This document shows, piece by piece, positions 1 to 9,568 of a stretch of DNA of 64,000 nucleotides. Source of the stretch: Pedobacter polysacchareus (GTDB taxonomy: Bacteria; Bacteroidota; Bacteroidia; Sphingobacteriales; Sphingobacteriaceae). Position 1 is the first letter of the stretch. Every line of letters starts with the position of its first letter. The notes under the pieces are model-generated. The model saw only the letters and a program-made list of their open reading frames with translations. It did not search any database and was not told the DNA's origin. Both the position numbers and the translations under genes were made by a program. The stretch covers positions 124,001 through 188,000 of the forward strand of contig NZ_JAHYSS010000004.1 of the NCBI RefSeq assembly GCF_019802255.1, written 5' to 3'.

Positions 1-1
1 T

Positions 2-724
2 TCGCAGATTCAGCGTATGTACGCAGTGGATACTCCGGAAGGAAGAGCCGCGCTGCTGGAACGTACGATTGCTGCAGAAAACTATTTTAATCCGATTGTA
101 GTTGGCTTTTCCAAACGTATTTTTGAGCGTATGGAGCTGGTGAAAATGGATAAACAGGTGACTGCTTATTTAACAGAGCTGCTGGAAATGGAAGCTTTGT
201 TTTATGATCAGTATAAGAAAATCAGGAAAGCCACGGCGATGTTGAATTCTACCATTAATGGAACAGAATTTACTAAAAAGGAGGTGACTGCCCTGATGAG
301 CCAGGAAGAAAGAGCCGCTACCATGGCCAAAGTGTTTGCCGTTCCTGGTAAACTGGACTTTACCGCTAAAAAGGGTAAAACTACAAAAAGTAAAACGACT
401 GCTGCGAAGGTGGAGAAAGCACCAAAAGTAGATACGAAAGAGGTTTCCCTGGAAATGCTAAAGTCAGGAAAAACACTGGCTGAGATCGCGTCAGAACGTA
501 AAATGGTGATTGGTACGATTGAAGGGCATTTGGCTTATTACGTCGCGAAACATGAGGTTTCTGCGAAGGATATCCTTGGTAAAAGGAAGCTGGATAATAT
601 CCTGAAGGCCATTCAGGATTTAAAGACCCTCCAGATGAATCCGATTAGGGAACACCTGGGCAGGGACTATACGTTTGGCGAAATTAAAATCGGTGTGGCC
701 GCACACCTTGCAGAGGGGGAGTAA
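2..724 (+). CDS. Helicase C-terminal region with HTH_40-like domain (5' partial)
   Basis: The frame is open to the left edge of the window, so the first in-frame ATG (base 17) is probably internal and the gene begins upstream. What remains is about 240 residues: a helical segment, a Lys/Thr-rich linker (roughly residues 120-140 from that ATG), then a helix-turn-helix-like C-terminus (LEMLKSGKTLAEIASERKM) of the HTH_40 kind. In Bacteroidota this tail sits at the end of long PIF1/RecD-like or RecQ-like helicases that unwind DNA with ATP. The motor domain is outside the window, so the helicase type is inference. Its stop codon directly abuts the stop of the convergent dapF gene. Confidence 0.6.
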   Translation, partial: SQIQRMYAVDTPEGRAALLERTIAAENYFNPIVVGFSKRIFERMELVKMDKQVTAYLTELLEMEALFYDQYKKIRKATAMLNSTINGTEFTKKEVTALMSQEERAATMAKVFAVPGKLDFTAKKGKTTKSKTTAAKVEKAPKVDTKEVSLEMLKSGKTLAEIASERKMVIGTIEGHLAYYVAKHEVSAKDILGKRKLDNILKAIQDLKTLQMNPIREHLGRDYTFGEIKIGVAAHLAEGE

Positions 725-1510
725 TTAAACGTTAACTTCTCCTGTAAAAACCTGCACTGCCGGGCCGCAAAGAAAGATATTTCTGAATTTTGAACCATCA
801 TAATCAAACTGGATGCTTAAATCGCCTCCTAATACTTTGATTGGGGTTTCGATATGGCCTGCTTGTTTTAAGTGCTGTGCCATAGATAGGGCTACAGCGG
901 TGACGCCAGTTCCGCAAGCATAAGTTTCATCTTCGACACCTCTTTCGAAGGTGCGTACAAAGAAATGATCACCTTGGTTTTCTACAAAATTCACATTGAT
1001 TCCCGCTGCTTTATAAGTGTCGTTATTGCGGATCGCTTTTCCTTCTGTGAATACATCTTTGTCTTTTAAGCCGGTCACCTGCAATACATAATGTGGTGAT
1101 CCCGTATTTAAAACATAGGCATCTCCGTCTTTTTCGATGGTATCGATGTCGATCATTTGCAGATTTACCCAGTCGCCTTCTGCTGAAATTTTGGCATAAT
1201 GAGGGCCGTCGACTGCCAGAAATTCAGTCTCTATGTCAATGATGCCCAGGTACTTGGCGAATGCAACAATACACCTTCCACCGTTCCCGCACATGCTGCC
1301 TAATTTTCCATCTGCATTGAAGTATAACATTTCGAAATCATAGTCTTCATGATCCTGAAGCAGCATTAATCCGTCTGCTCCAATTCCAAAACGCCTGTTA
1401 CACAGGCCCAAAACCGTATTATTATCCTTATATTGGAAAGATAAATCACGGTTGTCAATTAAAATGAAGTCATTTCCTGCGCCCTGGTACTTGAAGAACT
1501 TGGTTTTCAT
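725..1510 (-). CDS. dapF: Diaminopimelate epimerase
   Basis: Converts LL-2,6-diaminopimelate to the meso form, the last shared step before lysine and the cross-linking residue of peptidoglycan; cytosolic and cofactor-free. The 261 residues match the family length. Both catalytic cysteines are visible: Cys74 in MCGNGGRC and Cys199 in ACGTGVTA, the acid/base pair of the two pseudo-symmetrical halves. The N-terminal GAGNDFILID segment is also typical. The gene is convergent with the helicase fragment with no base between the two stop codons, and divergent from htrA across about 220 bp. No clear -7 box was found for it. Confidence 0.97.
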   Translation of the reverse strand: MKTKFFKYQGAGNDFILIDNRDLSFQYKDNNTVLGLCNRRFGIGADGLMLLQDHEDYDFEMLYFNADGKLGSMCGNGGRCIVAFAKYLGIIDIETEFLAVDGPHYAKISAEGDWVNLQMIDIDTIEKDGDAYVLNTGSPHYVLQVTGLKDKDVFTEGKAIRNNDTYKAAGINVNFVENQGDHFFVRTFERGVEDETYACGTGVTAVALSMAQHLKQAGHIETPIKVLGGDLSIQFDYDGSKFRNIFLCGPAVQVFTGEVNV

Positions 1511-1591
1511 AAACGGTATGGGGTTTTTATTTTAACATTTTTTAACAGTTTTAAAGGGCTGTTACTACTACAAATATCGTTGATATGGTAT

Positions 1592-1599
1592 TAAATTTG
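1592..1599 (+). promoter_or_regulatory. Possible -7 box (TAAATTTG) upstream of htrA
   Basis: The octamer fits the Bacteroidota TAnnTTTG -7 consensus and lies about 130 nt before the htrA ATG. No TTTG or TTG element stands 17-23 nt upstream, so only half of the promoter signature is present. Confidence 0.3.
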
Positions 1600-1731
1600 A
1601 CTATATCATTGAAAAGAAAAGTTCTTAACAGGTAAAATTAATAAATAGCTTCTGGCTTTTCGCCAATCAGGCAGATCGGTCGAACCAGAAGGAATGGACA
1701 TAATTAAAAACATACAAAAAATAGGAGACAA

Positions 1732-3270
1732 ATGAAAAAAATAGGATTGATAGCATTAGCCGCATTAATGGGTGGAGCGGCTGCATTAGGTGGCTATAAA
1801 TTATTAGAACGTAATCAGGATAGTAGAACACTAACTGAGCAACAAAATGTACTTTTCGCAAATAACCCGGCGAAGATTTCCTCTACGGGAGCGGTAGATT
1901 TTGTACAGGCCGCAGCAGCAGTATCGCCAGGGGTAGTGCATATTAAGACTACTTATGGTGGGAAAAGCAGCGAGCAATCAGGTGGAGGTTCTCCAGCAGA
2001 TATGTTCGAAGAGTTTTTTGGTCGTGGTGGCCGTAGTATGCCGCGTGCACCAAGAGCCGCTTCAGGTTCAGGTGTAATTTTAACACCAGACGGGTATATT
2101 GTAACCAATAACCACGTGGTGGAAAATGCGGATAAAATTGAGGTGATCCTTTCTGATCGCCGTAAGGTAGTGGCTAAAGTAATTGGTACAGATCCAAATA
2201 CTGACCTTGCCTTGATTAAGGTAGAAGAAACCGGATTGCCAGTTGTAAAAATGGGTAACTCTGATAATGTTCAGATTGGTGAATGGGTATTGGCCGTAGG
2301 TTTCCCATTGGATCTTCAAACTACCGTTACTGCAGGTATTGTGAGTGCAAAAGCCAGAAGTATTGGTATTCTTGCCAGACAGCAAAACCAGTTAACGGAA
2401 CAAGAGTATGAAGAATACCGCAGAACAGGTAAAGCGCCACAGCGTACCAATACCAGTATTGAGTCTTTCATTCAAACTGATGCGGCAATTAACCCTGGAA
2501 ACAGTGGTGGTGCGTTGGTGAATGCAAATGGAGAGCTGATCGGTATCAATGCCGCTATTGCTTCTCAAACAGGTACGAATGAAGGTTATGGATTCGCGAT
2601 CCCAGTGAATCTTGCTAAAAAGATCCTGGAAGATTTCAGGAAATATGGTGCCGTAAAACGTGGTTTCATTGGCGTTTCTTTCCGTCCGCTGGATGCAGAT
2701 GCTGCGGAAGATTTGAAAGTTAAAGACATCAATGGTCTGTATGTAATGGATGTGGTAGAAAATGGTGGTGGTGCCGCTGCGGGCATCAAGAAAGGTGATA
2801 TCATCAAGAAAGTAGAAGGTCAGCCAATTTATGACTCTCCTGATTTACAGGAAAAAATTGGCCGTATGAGCCCTGGTGATAAAATCAACCTGACCATTCT
2901 GAGAGATGGTGCTTTGAAAGATATCAATGTAACCTTAAAAGGTGAAAGCAGTGTAACTGCGCCTAAAACTGCGGCTTCAGGTAAAGCTACCGGTGCAACA
3001 ATCGGTAAATTGGGTGCAAGTTTTGCCCCAGCTCCGGCTACACTGAAAGCAAAATTGGGAGCAAGATCTGGAGTAGTAGTTACTGCGGTTGAACCAGGAA
3101 AACTGTTCGATTCTTTGGATATTCCAAAAGGATTGTTGATTACAGGGGTGAATGGTAAACCAGTGAACTCTGCGAAAGATGTAGAAGCGGCATTGCCAAC
3201 TTCTAAAAATGGAATGACAACGATCACTGGTGTAGGTGCCGATGGTCAGAATTATTCCTTCACTTTCTAA
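1732..3270 (+). CDS. htrA: DegP/HtrA-type periplasmic serine protease (Do family)
   Basis: An ATP-independent protease/chaperone that degrades misfolded envelope proteins. Residues 1-25 form a signal or uncleaved membrane anchor. The trypsin-like domain carries the full triad: His128 (NNHVV), Asp158 (NTDLALIKV) and Ser258 (GNSGGALV). Two PDZ domains follow, about residues 310-400 and 425-510; the second is short and ends the protein. The 512-residue length is usual for Do proteases. A good AGGAG ribosome-binding site lies just before the ATG, uncommon in this phylum. A strong terminator follows the stop codon, so it is probably monocistronic. DegP and DegQ types cannot be separated from sequence alone. 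Confidence 0.96.
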   Translation: MKKIGLIALAALMGGAAALGGYKLLERNQDSRTLTEQQNVLFANNPAKISSTGAVDFVQAAAAVSPGVVHIKTTYGGKSSEQSGGGSPADMFEEFFGRGGRSMPRAPRAASGSGVILTPDGYIVTNNHVVENADKIEVILSDRRKVVAKVIGTDPNTDLALIKVEETGLPVVKMGNSDNVQIGEWVLAVGFPLDLQTTVTAGIVSAKARSIGILARQQNQLTEQEYEEYRRTGKAPQRTNTSIESFIQTDAAINPGNSGGALVNANGELIGINAAIASQTGTNEGYGFAIPVNLAKKILEDFRKYGAVKRGFIGVSFRPLDADAAEDLKVKDINGLYVMDVVENGGGAAAGIKKGDIIKKVEGQPIYDSPDLQEKIGRMSPGDKINLTILRDGALKDINVTLKGESSVTAPKTAASGKATGATIGKLGASFAPAPATLKAKLGARSGVVVTAVEPGKLFDSLDIPKGLLITGVNGKPVNSAKDVEAALPTSKNGMTTITGVGADGQNYSFTF

Positions 3271-3295
3271 GGAATCTCATTTTCATAAATGATTT

Positions 3296-3332
3296 AAACG
3301 GGAGGCAGTTTTTCTGCTTCCCGTTTTTTTTT
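3296..3332 (+). terminator. Rho-independent terminator after htrA
   Basis: A 13-bp stem (AAACGGGAGGCAG paired with CTGCTTCCCGTTT, one G-U pair) with a 5-nt T loop, running into a T tract at 3324-3332. Confidence 0.9.
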
Positions 3333-3457
3333 GTCTGATCGGACGCCCTTTCGCTAGAATGAGACCGGTTTTTTGATTCCAAAGTCTAGAACGTTTCTAA
3401 ATAAACCAATTGTCGGTTTTTTATGACAATCCTTAACCAATTAATTCTTTTATTAAA

Positions 3458-3465
3458 TACTTTTG
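3458..3465 (+). promoter_or_regulatory. -7 box of the sdhCAB promoter (TACTTTTG)
   Basis: An exact TAnnTTTG match 26 nt upstream of the sdhC ATG, within an AT-rich stretch. The surrounding TACTTTTGCAT is repeated before the PPTase gene at 24649. No convincing -33 TTTG is present. Confidence 0.55.
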
Positions 3466-3491
3466 CATGAATAGAACTAAAATACAATCAA

Positions 3492-4172
3492 ATGGCTAGT
3501 TTCGGAAACGCTTTTTCCTCGTCTATAGGAAAAAAACTAATAATGGGTATCACCGGCCTGTTTCTTATTTCATTTCTCGCAGTTCACTGCTTTATCAATT
3601 TATTGATATTTGTAAATGACGGTGGCTTAACCTTCAATGTAGGGGCACATTTTATGGCTACTAACTGGCTGATCAGAGCGATGGAAGTCGTGTTGATGGC
3701 TGGATTACTGGCACACATTATCCAGGGTTTACGTTTGGTTTTCCAAAATCAGGCTGCTCGTCCGGTAAAGTATGCGGTAGTAGATGGCGCAGCAAACAGT
3801 AAATGGTATTCCAGATCAATGGGCTTATTAGGAACCATCCTTTTAATTTTCCTGATCGTGCATTTATCTGATTTCTGGGTAGTTTCTCGTTTTACAGGAA
3901 TTCCTACAGTAGACGCGAATGGACATGAGAACCTTTTTGCAGTAATGGTTGCAAGATTCCAAACCCTTTGGGTAGTGATCTTATATGCGATCGCAATGGC
4001 TTCTTTATGTTACCACTTATTACACGGTTTTGCTTCTGCATTCCAGACTTTAGGATGGAATCATAAAAAATACACGCCGCTAATAAAAGCATTTGGTGTA
4101 TGGTATTCAATTATCATCGCAATTCTATTTGCTATTATGCCTGTTGCAATTTACGCAGGTTATATTAAATAA
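3492..4172 (+). CDS. sdhC: Succinate dehydrogenase/fumarate reductase cytochrome b subunit
   Basis: The membrane anchor of respiratory complex II, passing electrons between the iron-sulfur subunit and menaquinone through heme b. The 226 residues contain about five hydrophobic helices with conserved histidines (for example LLAHIIQGLRL, LIVHLSDFW, CYHLLHGFASAFQTLGW), the single-polypeptide, five-helix, diheme architecture of the Bacteroidota and Bacillus type, which explains the absence of a separate sdhD. It is first in a three-gene operon, 29 nt before sdhA. Confidence 0.95.
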   Translation: MASFGNAFSSSIGKKLIMGITGLFLISFLAVHCFINLLIFVNDGGLTFNVGAHFMATNWLIRAMEVVLMAGLLAHIIQGLRLVFQNQAARPVKYAVVDGAANSKWYSRSMGLLGTILLIFLIVHLSDFWVVSRFTGIPTVDANGHENLFAVMVARFQTLWVVILYAIAMASLCYHLLHGFASAFQTLGWNHKKYTPLIKAFGVWYSIIIAILFAIMPVAIYAGYIK

Positions 4173-4201
4173 TTTTTGAACTTATATAAAGCTTAAATAA
4201 A

Positions 4202-6181
4202 ATGGCTGAATTAAATGCAAATATACCGGAAGGTGATTTAATGGAAAAATGGACGAAATTAAAGTCGTCGATGCCATTAGTTAACCCGGCAAATAAAAGA
4301 AGCATAGAAGTTATTGTAGTAGGTTCTGGGTTGGCAGGTGCTTCTGCAGCAGCAACTCTAGCTGAAATGGGTTATAAAGTGAAGTGTTTCTGCTTCCAGG
4401 ATTCACCAAGAAGAGCGCACTCTATCGCTGCTCAGGGTGGTATCAATGCCGCAAAAAACTATCAGAATGATGGCGACAGTACTTACCGTCTATTCTACGA
4501 TACCATTAAAGGTGGTGATTACCGTGCTCGTGAAGCAAACGTTTACCGTTTAGCAGAAGTGAGTGCAAACATTATAGATCAGTGTGTGGCACAAGGGGTG
4601 CCTTTAGCAAGAGAGTATGGTGGTCTTTTAGACAACCGTTCTTTTGGTGGTACACAGGTTCAAAGAACATTCTACGCTGCCGGTCAAACGGGTCAGCAAT
4701 TGCTTTTAGGAGCATATAGCGCTTTAGAGCGCCAAATTGGTATGGGTAAAGTGGAAATGTTTACCCGCCATGAAATGATGGAAGTAGTAGTTATCGATGG
4801 TAAAGCACGTGGTATCATTGCCCGTAACTTAATCACTGGTGAACTGGAACGCCATTTCGGTCATGCCGTATTGCTAGGAACTGGTGGTTACGGTAACGTA
4901 TTCTACCTTTCTACAAATGCAATGGGCAGTAACGTAACGGCAGCCTGGAAAGCACACAAAAAAGGTGCATTCTTCGGTAACCCTTGCTATACGCAGATTC
5001 ACCCTACTTGTATCCCTGTTTCAGGAGATCACCAAAGTAAATTAACCCTGATGTCGGAGTCATTACGTAATGATGGAAGAATCTGGGTGCCTAAGAAAAA
5101 AGGTGATGACCGTTCTCCAGTTGATATTCCTGAAGAAGAAAGAGATTATTATTTAGAGCGCAGATACCCTGCTTTCGGTAACCTTGTTCCTCGTGATGTG
5201 GCTTCCCGTGCTGCAAAAGAGCGTTGTGATGCAGGTTATGGCGTGGGTAAATCTAAACTGGCAGTATACCTGGATTTCAAAGCAAATACAGAACGTTACG
5301 GCCGTATTGAAGCGAATAAACACAACATCCATAATCCTGATAAAGAAACCTGCATGCGCTTAGGCCGTGAGGTGATCAAGGAAAAATATGGTAACCTGTT
5401 TGATATGTACAAGCAAATCACCGGAGAAGATCCTTATGAGTTGCCAATGCGTATTTATCCTGCTGTTCACTACACAATGGGTGGACTATGGGTAGATTAC
5501 AACTTGATGACTACAGTTCCAGGATTGTACGCTTTGGGTGAAGCTAACTTCTCAGATCATGGTGCAAACCGTTTGGGTGCCTCTGCATTGATGCAGGGTC
5601 TTGCAGATGGTTACTTCGTGATCCCGCTTACTATTGGTGCTTACTTATCTAAAGAGATTGCTACTAAAGCGATTCCATTGGATCACCCTGCATTTGTGGA
5701 AGCTGAGGCGAGTGTGAAAGGTATTGTCGATAAGTTATTCGCCATTAAAGGAACTAAATCTGTAGATCATTTCCATAAGAAATTAGGAAAGATCATGTGG
5801 GATAAATGCGGTATGGCCCGTAATGCAAAAGGATTAACGGAAGCTATTGCGGAAATTCAGCAGCTGCGTAAAGACTTCTGGTCGGATGTACGTGTTCCAG
5901 GTGAAGCGAATGAATTCAATCCTGAATTAGAAAAAGCAGGTCGTGTGGCCGACTTTATCGAGTTGGGTGAATTGATGTGTATCGATGCCTTAAACAGAAA
6001 TGAATCTTGTGGTGGTCACTTCAGAGAAGAGTTCCAGACAGAAGAAGGTGAAGCACTTCGTGATGATGAAAACTATGCTTATGTATCGGCATGGGAATAC
6101 AAAGGAGATGTGACTTTCAATCTGCATAAAGAGGAATTGAAGTTCGAAAACATCAAGGTGGCACAAAGAAGTTATAAATAG
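4202..6181 (+). CDS. sdhA: Succinate dehydrogenase/fumarate reductase flavoprotein subunit
   Basis: Oxidises succinate to fumarate (or the reverse) on covalently bound FAD. The N-terminal dinucleotide-binding motif [12 protein letters not shown] (about residues 39-50) and the flavinylated histidine in [11 protein letters not shown] (His73) are both present, as are the substrate-site segment [12 protein letters not shown] and [20 protein letters not shown]. At 659 residues it is a full-length subunit of the longer Bacteroidota type. It sits between sdhC and sdhB in a tight operon. Confidence 0.97.
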   Translation: MAELNANIPEGDLMEKWTKLKSSMPLVNPANKRSIEVIVVGSGLAGASAAATLAEMGYKVKCFCFQDSPRRAHSIAAQGGINAAKNYQNDGDSTYRLFYDTIKGGDYRAREANVYRLAEVSANIIDQCVAQGVPLAREYGGLLDNRSFGGTQVQRTFYAAGQTGQQLLLGAYSALERQIGMGKVEMFTRHEMMEVVVIDGKARGIIARNLITGELERHFGHAVLLGTGGYGNVFYLSTNAMGSNVTAAWKAHKKGAFFGNPCYTQIHPTCIPVSGDHQSKLTLMSESLRNDGRIWVPKKKGDDRSPVDIPEEERDYYLERRYPAFGNLVPRDVASRAAKERCDAGYGVGKSKLAVYLDFKANTERYGRIEANKHNIHNPDKETCMRLGREVIKEKYGNLFDMYKQITGEDPYELPMRIYPAVHYTMGGLWVDYNLMTTVPGLYALGEANFSDHGANRLGASALMQGLADGYFVIPLTIGAYLSKEIATKAIPLDHPAFVEAEASVKGIVDKLFAIKGTKSVDHFHKKLGKIMWDKCGMARNAKGLTEAIAEIQQLRKDFWSDVRVPGEANEFNPELEKAGRVADFIELGELMCIDALNRNESCGGHFREEFQTEEGEALRDDENYAYVSAWEYKGDVTFNLHKEELKFENIKVAQRSYK

Positions 6182-6203
6182 CAAGTACTAAAATCTCAAT
6201 ATC

Positions 6204-6974
6204 ATGAGTACAGGAAATATGAATTTAACGCTGAAAATCTGGCGTCAGAAGAATAGCAAAACCAATGGTAAATTGGTGGATTATAAGTTGTCAGAGATTT
6301 CTCCTGATATGTCATTCTTAGAAATGTTTGACGTGTTGAATGAGGAGTTAATTTCAAAAGGTGATGAGCCGGTTGTTTTTGATCACGATTGTAGAGAAGG
6401 GATCTGTGGTGCCTGCTCTATGTACATCAACGGCCGTCCTCACGGACCAAAAGAAGGAGTAACTACTTGTCAGTTGCACATGCGTTCATTTAAAGATGGA
6501 GATACAATCGTTGTGGAACCATGGAGAGCGAAAGCTTTCCCGGTGATCAAAGATTTAACGGTAGATCGTACTGCATTTGACCGCGTTATTGCAGCTGGTG
6601 GATTTATTTCAGTGAATACAGGGAATGCACAGGATGCGAACAACCTGCCAATTCCAAAAGTACAGGCGGATTCAGCTTTCGAAGCTGCAGCTTGTATCGG
6701 ATGTGGTGCTTGTGTAGCAACCTGTAAAAATGCTTCGGCGATGTTATTCGTTTCTGCTAAGATTTCTCAGTTGGCACAATTGCCTCAGGGACAGCCAGAA
6801 CGTTACCGCAGGGTACAAAGTATGGTGGCGCAAATGGATGCCGAAGGATTCGGAAATTGTACCAATACTGGTGCTTGTGAAGCCGAATGCCCTAAAGGAA
6901 TTTCTTTAGAGAATATTGCGCGTATGAATAGAGACTTTTTATCAGCAAAATTTGTATCTGAGGAATCTATTTAA
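6204..6974 (+). CDS. sdhB: Succinate dehydrogenase/fumarate reductase iron-sulfur subunit
   Basis: Relays electrons from FAD to the cytochrome b subunit through three iron-sulfur clusters. The plant-type [2Fe-2S] ligands lie in [20 protein letters not shown] and the following TTCQLHMR. The ferredoxin-like half has [15 protein letters not shown] and [15 protein letters not shown] for the other two clusters. The length of 256 residues is normal. It is the last gene of sdhCAB, 22 nt after sdhA and followed by a strong terminator. Confidence 0.97.
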   Translation: MSTGNMNLTLKIWRQKNSKTNGKLVDYKLSEISPDMSFLEMFDVLNEELISKGDEPVVFDHDCREGICGACSMYINGRPHGPKEGVTTCQLHMRSFKDGDTIVVEPWRAKAFPVIKDLTVDRTAFDRVIAAGGFISVNTGNAQDANNLPIPKVQADSAFEAAACIGCGACVATCKNASAMLFVSAKISQLAQLPQGQPERYRRVQSMVAQMDAEGFGNCTNTGACEAECPKGISLENIARMNRDFLSAKFVSEESI

Positions 6975-7003
6975 TAGCTTTAAGTAACGAGACAAGGATA
7001 TTT

Positions 7004-7044
7004 AACACGAAAGCCCGGCTATAATAGCTGGGCTTTCGTGTTTT
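7004..7044 (+). terminator. Rho-independent terminator of the sdh operon
   Basis: A long stem (CACGAAAGCCCGGCTA paired with TAGCTGGGCTTTCGTG, one G-U pair) around a 3-nt loop, ending in TTTT. The near-symmetric A/T flanks could also let it act on the opposite strand for the convergent M56 gene. Confidence 0.9.
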
Positions 7045-7070
7045 AAGCGGGTTGTTTTTTTGTGGCTTAT

Positions 7071-9008
7071 TTATTCTTTAGTCCCTTTTTTAAGGGTGAT
7101 GCTGAGGACACCCTTAACTGCTTCTGTACCATATATAGTTGTGGCGGCTTTACCCTTTAAGACCTCTACCGACTCGATCCTGTCTTCCTGGATACTTGAT
7201 AGGCTTTCAGTACTTTTCTTTCCATTCACATAGATTAATGGGGCTTGTTCAGTGCTGATTCCTCTGATCTTAATCGAATTGATCTGGCCTGTTTTCTGAA
7301 GGGAGTTGGATAAGCTGAAATTGATCGGGATATTGTACTTCACACGTACAGGGGTACGATTCACTATTCCAGGATCCCATTTCGGGGATTCCCTTAGCAC
7401 TCTGATGGCTTCTTCATCGGTGCCGTATCCCAATGTTCTTTCCACTTTAATATCGCTTAGTTTTCCATCTTTTTCTACGATGAAGGACAAGAAAGTTTTT
7501 CCTTCTATTTTATTGGCATAAGCTTCTTTAGGGTATTTAATACTGTTCTTTATATAGCTATAGAAGTTGGCCATGCCGCCAGGAAAGCTAGGTTGCCTGT
7601 CGACATTTACAAAATCATAAACTTTTACGTCTTCCACACTGACCGCTACTTCATTAAGGCTGCCGGTTTTACCTTCAGCTGCAGTTGCTGTGATTTTGCC
7701 AAAACCAATTATTGTTATAAGGTTTAAATTCGTATACCCTTTGAGTTTGGTTAATACAGGGTTTTTTATTGGGCTGGCTGATTCATCATTTTTAAATAAT
7801 ACAGGAAGGGTGTAATTCCCATCCTGGGCAGCAGTAAATCCTTCGTAAGCAGTCAGGACTCTAATGACTTCGGCATCACAACCTGCCCCTAATTTTTTCA
7901 GGATGCTAATGTTGCTGACTTCTCCAGCTTTAAGGCTGAATTTAATCTGGCTATGGCCTTGTAAGCCACTTTCTTGTGCTGCGGCAGGATAACGAATTCT
8001 TTTTCTGGAGAAATCATAGAATTTGTCCCATACAGGAGATTTTAAGTCTAGGATTGTGGTTTTAACCATCTTTGCTTTTTTGGAGCTTAGACTGGCTTTA
8101 ACGGGTGCGACAATGACTTCATTAATGGCAGTTAGTGGTTCGTTTAAGGGGATCTCTTCTGTTACTGCAATGATGGTTTCATTACTGCGGATTGTGGCAG
8201 AAGAAAGCATCAGCGTGATGGCAAAAAGAGGGAGGAACAGTCCGTATTTTAATATGGCGGTTCTGGTTGATCGTTTCTTGTGAAGCATAAATATTCTCTT
8301 TTTTATCAGTGATTTATTAAAGAAAGTATTGGTGAGACTGTTGGGTGCAATACCGAATGCCTTGCTCAATAAAAGTAAAGCGTATTGTTCCTTGTCTCCC
8401 TGGAATTTGGCAGCTTCCTCATCTGCCAGGTACTCATGGATGTTTTTTATGGTGTACTTGTAACCATAAATGATGGGATTAAACCAGGTGAAAATGCTCA
8501 ATAATTCAAAAAAGAGGATATCCAGACTGTGCAACTGAGTAATGTGAATCTCTTCATGCTTGTTGATGATTCCTAGCTGCGGCAAGCCTGGATCTATTCT
8601 CTTTTTGCTAAAGAAAGAAAAGGCGTTGCCTGTGGTGTTTTGCTTTAAGAGGTGGTACACCGCTGCCAGTTTATACATGAAAAATAGGCTGAAAATCATT
8701 ACACCTGCCAGATAAATCAAAACCAGCAAATTTCCCGTACTGAACCTTTCTGGTACGTCCGGATAGATGCTCACTTGTGTGACAAAGTCCTGCAGCTGGT
8801 CTACACCCGAATAAATGGGCTGTGCAACCGGTTGCTTTGTGAACCATTCGATTCTTAAAAAAGGAATGGCCAAGGACAGTATCCCTGCCATGACCAGGTA
8901 AATCCTGTTCATGGTAAAGTAAGTTTCATTTGCTAAAAACAATTTATAAAAGCCATAGAATATCACTAAATAGATATTGGCCTGCAGGATGTAATGTGCC
9001 CAACTCAT
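7071..9008 (-). CDS. M56 (BlaR1-type) metallopeptidase with two TonB C-terminal domains and a plug-like tail
   Basis: A membrane protease/sensor. The N-terminal 260 residues hold about four membrane helices and the zinc motif HEEIH (151-155) of family M56, whose BlaR1/MecR1 members cleave a BlaI-type repressor after sensing a signal. The long extracytoplasmic part carries two TonB-C-like domains (about 330-400, IRYPAAAQ; and 475-560, IKYPKEAYANKIEGKTFLSF). It ends with a segment like a TonB-receptor plug (about 580-645, PLIYVNGKK...IESVEVLKG). It follows blaI with a 4-bp ATGA overlap, so the two are co-translated. Neither the inducing signal nor the targets can be read from sequence. Confidence 0.9.
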   Translation of the reverse strand: MSWAHYILQANIYLVIFYGFYKLFLANETYFTMNRIYLVMAGILSLAIPFLRIEWFTKQPVAQPIYSGVDQLQDFVTQVSIYPDVPERFSTGNLLVLIYLAGVMIFSLFFMYKLAAVYHLLKQNTTGNAFSFFSKKRIDPGLPQLGIINKHEEIHITQLHSLDILFFELLSIFTWFNPIIYGYKYTIKNIHEYLADEEAAKFQGDKEQYALLLLSKAFGIAPNSLTNTFFNKSLIKKRIFMLHKKRSTRTAILKYGLFLPLFAITLMLSSATIRSNETIIAVTEEIPLNEPLTAINEVIVAPVKASLSSKKAKMVKTTILDLKSPVWDKFYDFSRKRIRYPAAAQESGLQGHSQIKFSLKAGEVSNISILKKLGAGCDAEVIRVLTAYEGFTAAQDGNYTLPVLFKNDESASPIKNPVLTKLKGYTNLNLITIIGFGKITATAAEGKTGSLNEVAVSVEDVKVYDFVNVDRQPSFPGGMANFYSYIKNSIKYPKEAYANKIEGKTFLSFIVEKDGKLSDIKVERTLGYGTDEEAIRVLRESPKWDPGIVNRTPVRVKYNIPINFSLSNSLQKTGQINSIKIRGISTEQAPLIYVNGKKSTESLSSIQEDRIESVEVLKGKAATTIYGTEAVKGVLSITLKKGTKE

Positions 9009-9382
9009 CGCGGTCTGTTTTTAAATTTGTTAATCATTTTAAGAATTTCATCCACATCACCCAGGTCAAGTTTCTCTTCTTTTACAAAGAAGGAAAACAT
9101 GCTTTCCACCGAGTTTTCAAAGTAGTTTCCCAATAGCTTTTCTGTTGCATGGCGTTTGTAATCCTCTCTGCTGATGAGGGGAAAGTACTGGTGCGATTTC
9201 CCGAAGGCCTCATGCCCCACAAAACCTTTGACTTCCAGGATCCTGATGATCGTAGATACGGTGTTATAGGCTGGCTTTGGCTCTGGTAAAAAGTCCATTA
9301 CTTCTTTCACGAAACCCTTTTCCATTTGCCACAGAATCTGCATAATCTGTTCTTCTGCTTTTGTTAAATCTTTAATCTCCAT
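9005..9382 (-). CDS. BlaI/MecI/CopY-family transcriptional repressor
   Basis: A winged-helix repressor that binds palindromic operators as a dimer and is normally inactivated by proteolysis by its M56 partner. The 125 residues show the family layout: LTKAEEQIMQILWQMEKGFV at the start, the recognition region AYNTVSTIIRILEVKGFV, then a dimerisation tail. It overlaps the M56 gene by 4 bp. Three inverted repeats lie 46-110 nt upstream of its start and are candidate autoregulatory operators. Confidence 0.94.
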   Translation of the reverse strand: MEIKDLTKAEEQIMQILWQMEKGFVKEVMDFLPEPKPAYNTVSTIIRILEVKGFVGHEAFGKSHQYFPLISREDYKRHATEKLLGNYFENSVESMFSFFVKEEKLDLGDVDEILKMINKFKNRPR

Positions 9383-9427
9383 CGTGTTTTATTTTTTACC
9401 GGTTTTTTTAATTGGTTTCAGCATCAT

Positions 9428-9492
9428 GTTTACTCGTCAGTAAACAAACAACTAAAACCTTAGTATAAACTTAAAACTAATATCTTAGTTTT
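9428..9492 (-). promoter_or_regulatory. Cluster of three palindromes, candidate BlaI operators
   Basis: Three perfect inverted repeats, each with a 4-nt spacer: GTTTACT-CGTC-AGTAAAC (9428-9445), ACTAA-AACC-TTAGT (9451-9464) and AAAACTAA-TATC-TTAGTTTT (9473-9492). The last two share the core ACTAAnnnnTTAGT. They lie directly upstream of the blaI/M56 operon, where BlaI-family proteins usually autoregulate. Binding is inference. Confidence 0.6.
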
Positions 9493-9521
9493 CATAATAT
9501 TTGTGCGGTTATTTTTTTTTC

Positions 9522-9549
9522 AAAAAAAAAACCTCCATAAAGGAGGTTT
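9522..9549 (-). terminator. Terminator after the M28 peptidase gene
   Basis: An 8-bp GGAGGTTT-type stem with a 5-nt loop. Read on the minus strand it is followed by a run of about nine T residues, 20 nt past the peptidase stop codon. Confidence 0.85.
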
Positions 9550-9568
9550 CTAACGAGATATATAGGTT

